Of a DNA stretch of 64,000 nucleotides, positions 57,606 through 64,000 are shown piece after piece (the stretch's first letter is position 1; every line of letters starts with the position of its first letter). A program made the translations under genes and the position numbers. The notes beneath the pieces are model-generated. The model was not told the origin of the DNA. It did not search any database and saw only the letters and a list, made by a program, of their open reading frames with translations. This DNA comes from Torulaspora globosa (lineage: Eukaryota; Ascomycota; Saccharomycetes; Saccharomycetales; Saccharomycetaceae): NCBI RefSeq assembly GCF_014133895.1, contig NC_050734.1, positions 558,001 through 622,000 of the forward strand, read 5' to 3'.

Positions 57606-59771
57606 TTAGAAGTGAGGAACGTTCATATTCGTGAAAAGCATGTCGAATATGCTGCACACGCCTTCCCCTAGGATTAATCCTGAGCTGAAGACGGTCATCT
57701 TCGTTTTCGCTCCCACGTCTCCCCTGTGCTTATGTAGCCATACGGATGACAGCAGTCCTCCAACAAAGCGTGCAATTGTGAAGCTGGGCGTGTTGTATAT
57801 GCCGACACCGACAGCGACACCAGAGGGAATGTAGAGCAACCATTTGTGGCCCGAATCACGATAACAGTTCTTGATCAGCGAGAATATGCCGAAGACGAAG
57901 CCTAGAGCAATCGAGCACTCCAAGGCTCTGTCTGGGAGACCTCTGCCCGTTACAAGCCTAGCGCAGTCCACCCATACAATGGCGGTTGGAATTCTGAACT
58001 GTTTATCGGGGATGTGATAAACCTTGTTATAGCAGATGTACATTATACTCGACATCACGACAGACCAGCTGGCGCCTAACAACTGGGCGACAAATTGAGC
58101 TTTCGGAGATGCTCCTAGTAAGTGACCTGTCTTTAGGTCTTGCATTAGATCTCCCGCCTGCTGGGCCCCGGCCTCAGCAACTCCACCGGCAACAAGGTTC
58201 AGTAACACAGAACCTGCCTGATTTCGAGGGGTTATCACGGCAAAAAAGAGTTGGGACAATTTGCCAATTCCGCTGACAGGATTCAAGTCAGTTTCGCCCA
58301 GTGCTCTGATTCCCAGAATTGATAGAAACAGCGCTATGAAGAGCGCTGAGACCATGGCATAAACGGGTATGACTTCAACGCCGAATAGATAAATCACGAG
58401 TACAATGCACAGGATTGATGAGAAAATAAGACCACTGATTACGGTTGTGTATTTAACCAGGTGTTTCGAAGCCACCTCATGGTCCTGATCAGCATAAACA
58501 AGCTTGACGGTGTTGCGGGGCTTGCTAGTCTCGGTGTTTCTCCGGCTATTAATCATTCTCTCCTCCTCTAAAAGCATTGACTGAAATGAGTCCTCCCACA
58601 CATCGGCCAGTAACGCAGCCTTATCGTCCACTAACCAAAACTTGACTATGGATTTAACTGTCACGACAATGAATCCCACCACGCTATCTACCACCATGAT
58701 CGATAAGGAGCACCACAGAATCCAACCATGAACGCCCTTTTCCCAGTCATCAACGCTCGCATCCGGATGTACCCAACCTGCGTAGCGCGCCATGGGTGCC
58801 AGTATAGCCCATCCCAGCACACAGCCAAAAAGCATGTAGGAAACAGTTGGAAGACCCATAATTATCCCCTGCCCAATATACGCAGGTGAGGGCTGGATGT
58901 TCCACAGATAAGTCTTGGAAAGGTATGTTCCGAAGAGAGGAATGGACCGTACTATGGGCAGAAAATACGATCCAACAGTATAGATGGATGAAGCAATGAA
59001 GGTCTTCGAGAGAATGCTTATATTTTTGTTGTATGTGTTCGATTCTCCTCTGGTCTGGTTCTCTCCCTCAAGAAGCCCATAACCGCCTGAATTCCTCGCC
59101 ACAGGCAGCGAGGATTCATCTGCTAGCAGGAGCTCAGAGCACTCATCCAGTCTCCGGGTCCTCATCGCAAGCAACTCGCGACGGGAGACTTCTTGCAAGA
59201 TCTCTGAGTCGCTCAGGACCGCAATGAGGACCGCTGTGGCGCTTCCACTAGGAAAAGGCAGTTTTTCTCTGACGATTACTTGCTTCCTCAGTGGCACAGC
59301 AAAGAAAACTCCAAAGAAGGCCAATGCGCAGGACCACGCTAACAATTGGTACAAACTGAATAACTCGCCTTGCTCTCTAGTTCCACCGCTTTCATCCTTG
59401 GTAACGAACTTCTCGATGGCCGGAATGACCCCGACAAAGCCATAAGCCAGAGGACCTGTTCCGACAGCAACAGCAATGCTCTGAACATAAACTGTCTCGA
59501 CATCGGTGAATGGGAGATCATTGGGATACATTATCGGCCATATCTTCTTGAAGAAAGCACACGCCAGCAATGCTGACGGCATCGACATCATCGAAACCCA
59601 TCCTGTCTGCAGTCCAAATTGAAAATTTGATATCAACACCAGAGATCCGATCAGGAGACCAATGAAAGTAGCTCGCAGAGTAATCTGCTTGATATCTGGT
59701 TTTTCATTCCATGCAACTGGAGAAGGAAATTGCTGATCGTCCTCATCATCGACTGATAAAACCTCTGACAT
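57606..59771 (-). CDS. OPT-family oligopeptide/metal-chelate transporter (YGL114W)
   Basis: This 721-residue polytopic membrane protein of the OPT family belongs to the YSL-like branch. Sc YGL114W (725 aa) is its close counterpart and has no settled substrate. The N-terminal segment FIGLLIGSLVLISNFQFGLQTGWVSMMSMPSALLACAFF is typical. Many hydrophobic spans follow, with a loop of about 60 acidic and Ser-rich residues near 195-250. A conserved NLVAGGVAEAGAQQAGDLMQDLKTGHLLGASP block lies near 535-567. Start is the first ATG. Confidence 0.92.
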   Translation of the reverse strand: MSEVLSVDDEDDQQFPSPVAWNEKPDIKQITLRATFIGLLIGSLVLISNFQFGLQTGWVSMMSMPSALLACAFFKKIWPIMYPNDLPFTDVETVYVQSIAVAVGTGPLAYGFVGVIPAIEKFVTKDESGGTREQGELFSLYQLLAWSCALAFFGVFFAVPLRKQVIVREKLPFPSGSATAVLIAVLSDSEILQEVSRRELLAMRTRRLDECSELLLADESSLPVARNSGGYGLLEGENQTRGESNTYNKNISILSKTFIASSIYTVGSYFLPIVRSIPLFGTYLSKTYLWNIQPSPAYIGQGIIMGLPTVSYMLFGCVLGWAILAPMARYAGWVHPDASVDDWEKGVHGWILWCSLSIMVVDSVVGFIVVTVKSIVKFWLVDDKAALLADVWEDSFQSMLLEEERMINSRRNTETSKPRNTVKLVYADQDHEVASKHLVKYTTVISGLIFSSILCIVLVIYLFGVEVIPVYAMVSALFIALFLSILGIRALGETDLNPVSGIGKLSQLFFAVITPRNQAGSVLLNLVAGGVAEAGAQQAGDLMQDLKTGHLLGASPKAQFVAQLLGASWSVVMSSIMYICYNKVYHIPDKQFRIPTAIVWVDCARLVTGRGLPDRALECSIALGFVFGIFSLIKNCYRDSGHKWLLYIPSGVAVGVGIYNTPSFTIARFVGGLLSSVWLHKHRGDVGAKTKMTVFSSGLILGEGVCSIFDMLFTNMNVPHF

Positions 59772-60120
59772 CTCGTCTTTACCACTTCTGCCTCACGAAT
59801 TCATTGACTACTCTAGAGTAAAACGCCAATACTGACAAATCTATCTCACCGAGGAGGCCTACTTCAGCTTCGAACGTATATTTGCGCTTGCTATCTTCAC
59901 GATTACTAATTGCGTCGCTGATAAATTTTCCAGCTATCAACAGTCACCATAGAAAACAAAGAATTGCATAATGGCTTAAGTCTGCAATTCCCTCTTGGAC
60001 TTGTGATATGCTGGCTCAGTGGCTGTGGCAGCGGATATATCTTATACAGTTTACATATGGCGGCGCTGGTCTTGAGCTGCCACTTGCCAAGCCCGATCTT
60101 AAGCGACATCCATGCGATCT
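59772..60120. other. intergenic SNF4-YGL114W
   Basis: About 350 bp holding the 3' end of SNF4 and the promoter of the OPT gene. A TATATC-like motif occurs near 60034. Nothing else was recognised. Confidence 0.4.
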
Positions 60121-61089
60121 TCAGTTTTCGCCCAGAAGAATGTACTTCAGAAGATCGCTCAACGTTAAAACACCGACCAGCTTCCCGCTGTCGTCGGTGA
60201 CAAAGAACCTGTGAACTCTCGACTTCCTGATGTTGTCCATGATTGTCGATAACTTATCTCTTTCGGTGCAGGTATATACGCCCTCGAAGTCGTCGCTTCT
60301 TCTCATCAGTGCTTCTCCGACCGAAAGGGAAAGGTCGTTGTAAATTCCGCCCTTGATCAGTCCCAGCACATCTACCGCTTCATAGACGTTGACGAGAGTT
60401 CCTTCATGGTCGACGATGGGTATCGACGCCACGTTGCCCTGGCTTAGCAACTGAATCACGTCGATGACGGGTGTGGTCATCCGGCAGCTTGCCACGTTAC
60501 TCTTCGTGATTATATTCAGCTCCCCGATGGGTCTCCTTAAGTAATGAGTCTCTCTGCAATTCAACGCCACAAACTTTAAAATCCTGTACTGCGTGAGCAC
60601 ACTGACCACGATCTCTCTGTGGGTATCCTCGTCTTGGTCGATGAGGGGGATTCTCCTGCTTGTAGAGTCCATCATTCGAATGCACGCCTCGTACAGCGGC
60701 CTCGACGGATGGATCGACGCGGTGTCCGGCGGTTCCACGCCAATGGCCCGCTCTATATCCTTCAGTCCATCCAGCTGCAGTTTATCCACCAGTTCAAACT
60801 TATCTGGGTTCGAAAAGTAGTACTGTATGACGTTAATAAAGTCACTGGAGGTCAAAAGTCCGGCAAACCTTGAAGTCTTTGCATCCCACAGCGGTGCCGA
60901 AACAATGTTATTCTGCAAAAGCACATTTAATGATTTTTTCACCAGTAACGATGTGTCAAGGACAATTAAACGATACGACACCGGCAAAACGTCATATGAA
61001 GTCTTCGATTTCAGGAACGCCCTTATTGATTCCACGGCTAATTTCTGCTCTGCAATCACTTTCTCCCGTTCACTGGACTCCGAACTCAT
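60121..61089 (-). CDS. SNF4: Snf4, gamma subunit of the SNF1/AMPK kinase
   Basis: This 322-residue protein, exactly the Sc length (YGL115W), is the nucleotide-sensing gamma subunit of SNF1 kinase, needed for glucose derepression. Four CBS repeats can be followed along the protein, including LIVLDTSLLVKKSLNVLLQNN (CBS1), RPLYEACIRMMDSTSRRIPLID (CBS2), VIDVIQLLSQGNVASIPIVD (CBS3) and KLSTIMDNIRKSRVHRFFVTD (CBS4). It is transcribed divergently from the U2 gene, 246 bp away. Confidence 0.97.
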   Translation of the reverse strand: MSSESSEREKVIAEQKLAVESIRAFLKSKTSYDVLPVSYRLIVLDTSLLVKKSLNVLLQNNIVSAPLWDAKTSRFAGLLTSSDFINVIQYYFSNPDKFELVDKLQLDGLKDIERAIGVEPPDTASIHPSRPLYEACIRMMDSTSRRIPLIDQDEDTHREIVVSVLTQYRILKFVALNCRETHYLRRPIGELNIITKSNVASCRMTTPVIDVIQLLSQGNVASIPIVDHEGTLVNVYEAVDVLGLIKGGIYNDLSLSVGEALMRRSDDFEGVYTCTERDKLSTIMDNIRKSRVHRFFVTDDSGKLVGVLTLSDLLKYILLGEN

Positions 61090-61273
61090 TTCTTTCTGCG
61101 ACCCCTTCGTCTATAGAGCAAAATAGATAGTGTCAATGCTACGCTTGACCCACAGATCTCTGGGACACACTACCTTGGCCTTATCTTCATCATTTAACTA
61201 ACACATATTAGAACCTTAGTCTGCCTTTGCTTTGGAGTTTGTTATAAAGCCGGGTAACGGAGATTTGGAAAAC

Positions 61274-61280
61274 TATATAA
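61274..61280 (+). promoter_or_regulatory. TATA box of the U2 snRNA gene
   Basis: TATATAA at 61274-61280 lies about 56-62 bp upstream of the inferred U2 5' end, a usual distance for a yeast Pol II snRNA gene. Confidence 0.6.
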
Positions 61281-61335
61281 GGAGGCACCTTGAAAAATAC
61301 TTTCCACTTTTTTCTTCTCTCTTTTTTAAGAGGGT

Positions 61336-62060
61336 AAGAATCTCTTTGCCTTTTGGCTTAGATCAAGTGTAGTATCTGTTCTTTTCAGTGTAACAACTGA
61401 AATGACCTCAATGAGGCTCATTACCTTTTATTTGTTACAACATTGATTTTTTGGCACTGAACATATCTTTTCGATTCCGGTTATGGAAGCGAAAAGTGGG
61501 CGAGTGAGGGGCTCTTTTGATGATTTTACTGGTTCTTTCGGGAATTTTGAGGTGGGAAACGACGGTGATCGTTTCAGAGAGACTAGCGGATCTTCGGATC
61601 CACGCTTGGGACTCGTTATAGATTGGCATTCACCTCGTCTGCAAGCTTGGGCACCCCGCCATGCTGGTGGCTTTCGTGTGGGCTCTTTCCCGTGTAACGC
61701 GTTACTGCTGAGGGCTGGTTCTTGGTTTGCTGATCGAGATTCGATCTGGCTGTAATAGAGCGGGCTTGCCCGTTCCCCAGGTAGGCTTCTTGGTCAGTGG
61801 TGCTGTACATGAGAGTTGTCTAGCGGAATCCGCTGCATGGTGGGATTGCAAAGGTGCAGCAGAGTAGCGAGATGGATGTCATTCTGTATTGGGGCTCTTG
61901 CTTCAAGAAGCGTTGCTTTGTGGGTTCGATTTCTGCCGGTTTTTCATGTGCTTTTGCTATCGTTTCCTTCCTCATTTGGTTTTTGAATCAATCGAGTTGG
62001 TTGTTTCGTAACCCTTGCACTGGAAAAGCATAATCATTTTATGATTATACTGTTCCGTTT
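61336..62060 (+). ncRNA. LSR1: U2 spliceosomal snRNA
   Basis: The first ~110 nt are almost identical to yeast U2. They begin AAGAATCTCTTTGCC near 61336, then GGCTTAGATCAAGTGTAGTA with the branch-site-binding GTAGTA at 61369-61374. The stem IIa region CAGTGTAACAACTGAAATGA and the Sm site ATTTTTTGG (61446-61454) follow. Downstream is the fungal-type expansion, which varies. A TTGCACTGG at 62015-62023 may lie in the terminal stem-loop bound by Msl1, and a strong hairpin at 62030-62048 follows. The 3' end is uncertain (62020-62110). The RNA would be about 0.7 kb, against 1175 nt in Sc. In Sc the gene lies beside SWC5. This gene would be missed by protein-only annotation. Confidence 0.93.
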
Positions 62061-62118
62061 TCTGGTTACTTGATTCGACTCGTTGCCTCATTCGCCTCCT
62101 CATCTCCCAAATTGACAT

Positions 62119-62132
62119 GAATGAGTTCATTC
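62119..62132 (+). other. candidate Rnt1 hairpin downstream of U2
   Basis: GAATG-AGTT-CATTC (62119-62132) has an AGNN tetraloop, the shape recognised by yeast RNase III (Rnt1), which forms the 3' end of Sc U2. The perfect stem is only 5 bp, with weak extension, so this is tentative. Confidence 0.4.
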
Positions 62133-62228
62133 TTGGAATATGAGAGAGACCTATTTAGTGTTTTTGTGTTGAATGATATGACGTTAATGTTATGAACCTA
62201 TGCAAATACTACTTTTCGTTTTATTATT

Positions 62229-64000
62229 TCATCTGATGAGGAAAGCGCTGCTTTTCCTCTTGGAAGTGTTCACTGCTGAGTCGTCAATGCCTTTACAATC
62301 ATCCGCTTCCTCCTGACTACTTTTCAAGTAGTCATAATCATCGTCCATGGCCGAAAACTTTGATGTGCTGTGGCCAAAAAGGCTTAAGACCTCCCCGTCT
62401 ACAGCCTTTGTCTTCCGTCTGGTTCGTCTTCGTGGTTCAAAGACCTTGTAAAATTTCAGGTTTTCATCTCCTCCAACAGTGGCCAACGTTGTGCCATCTG
62501 GTGATAGCTGAGAACAGCAAATTCTAGATTCATGAGCGTGCATTATCTCTGCCACTTTATACTTCGTATCATAGTTAAAGATCGATATGGCATTTGTTGG
62601 GCTACCGCCGGTCGCGACTATCTCTCGATTCATGCTGCCAGAAGATCCACTGTAACTTTGGCCCCAGTGCAATGAACTGACTTGGGACCCCGTGCTGATG
62701 GTTCCAACGTTCGCTCCAGTTGCGGTATTCCAAAAGTGGATATGTTTATCTGTCTGTCCACCACCGGAAGCTAGCAAATTCGGTATGAATGGGCACCAAC
62801 TGAGAGCTTTGACAGCTGCGGTATGATTTCGCTTGATCCATTGCGGCATAGAGACTCTGGTATCCCAAATCATCACCGTATTGTCATTGCCGCCTGATGC
62901 TAATTGGAGGCCATCATTTCTATAGCTCAGCCCGCAGACTTCACCAGAATGCTCTTCCCAGGTGGATACGACATGTTGCTTAATCCGCACGTCGTTAATT
63001 TGAATCTCTCCACTTCTACAACCAATGGCGACTAAAGTTTCCAGCCATGACTGTGCGCCAATTCGTACTCCAAGCCCAGACCTCATTGTTCTCACCAGTG
63101 ATAGAGTTTCAACATCCCAGATTTCGGTGTTCCCATCTTCTTTCCCAATGGATATGTGACAGTCGTCGTCAGACCATATTACACTCGTAATCTTGGTTGT
63201 TTCGTAGTCTACCATCATGGTAACATCGCCGCTGCTGCCGTTCCAAAGATAGAGCGCCGTTTCGAGCGCAATCGCTAGGACGTTCTTTGATGACCAGCTT
63301 AATAGGTTCAGGTAGAAATCGTCCTGATAGCCAGGTGCATCTAATATTCTCTCAGGATTGCTATTGATTTTACGCAATTTCACCAATTCAGGCTCTGGCT
63401 CCTGTTGATAATTATAGTGACTTCTCTTCCTCATGCTATAGGTTTGTCTCTTGAAGGAAGCGACCGGCGGCTGTGGCATGTATTGCAAAATCCTTTGGTT
63501 CATATCAAGGCCGCATGCTTTGGCGACAGTCTGCTTAAAAACTAGCTTCGTCTGAGCTCTTAAATGAGCTGTTGGTGATGCATTAGCAGGCGGTAAATCC
63601 TCATTAAACGCCGAGGGATCCACTTTGCTTTGTTGATTGCTTTGCAGAGTAGGGATAAATCTATCTGTTGTGATCACCTCTGCTTCTGGGATTGCAGACG
63701 GCTGTGGGGCACCACAGGCCGCTGATGATGACTGTGCTCTACCCTTTGAAACGTCATTCCGATCGAGGTCATCTTTGAAGAAAGACGAGCTTCGCCTTAT
63801 CAACGGAGGTGCTGGTAAAGAGATTTGGGGGCGTGAGTACATGGAATTACCTCCATTCAAACTTGGGACATTTGTCAGACCTCTCGAATTTAGCGAATTT
63901 GTGCGCCTTAGAGGTTTCTTTCCAATTTTACCTTCGCTTCTGGACCAGTCGGAGGATATTATATTCAGTTTGGCGGGAGATGTGAGTGACAAAACCGATC
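62229..64000 (-). CDS. CDC20: Cdc20 APC/C activator, 5' end outside the window
   Basis: This WD40 protein activates the anaphase-promoting complex at metaphase and recruits D-box substrates. The visible 590 residues enter from the right edge in frame (...SVLSLTSPAKLNIISSDWS, matching about residue 18 of Sc Cdc20, YGL116W). The true start therefore lies beyond 64000 by roughly 15-20 codons. The TTG at 63992 is not a real start. A C-box DRFIPTL and a Mad2-binding-like region precede seven WD repeats, with SGGNDNTVMIWDTRVSMP and GGGQTDKHIHFWNT. The C-terminal FLIR is the IR tail that docks on APC/C. Confidence 0.95.
   Translation of the reverse strand, partial: SVLSLTSPAKLNIISSDWSRSEGKIGKKPLRRTNSLNSRGLTNVPSLNGGNSMYSRPQISLPAPPLIRRSSSFFKDDLDRNDVSKGRAQSSSAACGAPQPSAIPEAEVITTDRFIPTLQSNQQSKVDPSAFNEDLPPANASPTAHLRAQTKLVFKQTVAKACGLDMNQRILQYMPQPPVASFKRQTYSMRKRSHYNYQQEPEPELVKLRKINSNPERILDAPGYQDDFYLNLLSWSSKNVLAIALETALYLWNGSSGDVTMMVDYETTKITSVIWSDDDCHISIGKEDGNTEIWDVETLSLVRTMRSGLGVRIGAQSWLETLVAIGCRSGEIQINDVRIKQHVVSTWEEHSGEVCGLSYRNDGLQLASGGNDNTVMIWDTRVSMPQWIKRNHTAAVKALSWCPFIPNLLASGGGQTDKHIHFWNTATGANVGTISTGSQVSSLHWGQSYSGSSGSMNREIVATGGSPTNAISIFNYDTKYKVAEIMHAHESRICCSQLSPDGTTLATVGGDENLKFYKVFEPRRRTRRKTKAVDGEVLSLFGHSTSKFSAMDDDYDYLKSSQEEADDCKGIDDSAVNTSKRKSSAFLIR

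Noticed and set aside
61483..61755. 90-codon plus-strand open frame starting with ATG
   Set aside because: It lies inside the U2 snRNA gene, in the fungal expansion. The U2 core sequence upstream is decisive.
1015..63992. Upstream TTG/GTG codons as starts for RLI1, VTC5, AFR1-like, RRP8, VPS41, COG3, BEM2, SHU2, ARC40, PBP2
   Set aside because: In each case a nearby downstream ATG gives a protein start resembling the Sc ortholog or family, so the non-ATG extensions were dropped.

Overview
The window is nuclear DNA from a budding yeast of the family Saccharomycetaceae. It is gene-dense, nearly intron-free, uses the standard code, and its proteins are recognisably close to Saccharomyces cerevisiae (Sc) proteins. 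From about 1 to 45.4 kb, genes whose Sc orthologs lie on two separate duplicated segments (YDR078C-YDR091C and YER151C-YER161C) are interleaved in one order with consistent strands. From 46 to 64 kb the same holds for YGL110C-YGL116W and YBR231C-YBR234C. This merged order is what is expected of a lineage that branched before the whole-genome duplication (Torulaspora-, Zygosaccharomyces- or Lachancea-like). I cannot name the species.

Layout. 0-8.9 kb: a poorly explained left edge, RLI1, SPT2, VTC5, tRNA-Arg(ACG), SLU7. 8.9-13 kb: a visibly GC-richer stretch with RRP1, SSS1, BUR6 and a sodium:solute-symporter permease with no Sc counterpart at this position. 13-30.8 kb: an AFR1/YER158C relative, tRNA-Glu(TTC), TVP23, RRP8, STN1, a 5-hydroxyisourate hydrolase gene that Sc lacks, PDC2, VPS41, TFB5, COG3, PET100, MYG1. 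31.6-45.4 kb: BEM2, OXA1, PET122, YER152C, SHU2, UBP3. 45.5-46.3 kb: tRNA-Val(AAC) and a gene-free stretch marking the junction of the two ancestral blocks. 46.3-64 kb: CUE3, NSA1, ARC40, DAD3, TAF6, SLD3, PBP2, SWC5, an OPT-family transporter (YGL114W), SNF4, U2 snRNA, and CDC20, which runs off the right edge.

Themes. Ribosome biogenesis and recycling genes (RLI1, RRP1, RRP8, NSA1) carry paired RRPE and PAC promoter elements, and so does MYG1. Cytochrome-oxidase/mitochondrial biogenesis genes (PET100, OXA1, PET122) fall within about 11 kb. Splicing is represented by SLU7, by the U2 snRNA gene, and by a 74-nt intron in OXA1 that I infer from a missing in-frame ATG together with matching splice signals.

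The main points for a second look are the OXA1 intron, the compact U2 gene with a possible Rnt1 hairpin downstream, the two accessory metabolic genes inserted into otherwise conserved order (hydroxyisourate hydrolase with GATA sites, and the SSS permease), and the PAC/RRPE pair at MYG1. I found no mobile element, CRISPR array or defence-like cassette. Several genes have in-frame non-ATG codons upstream of the real start; the coordinates given start at the ATG supported by comparison with the remembered Sc protein.
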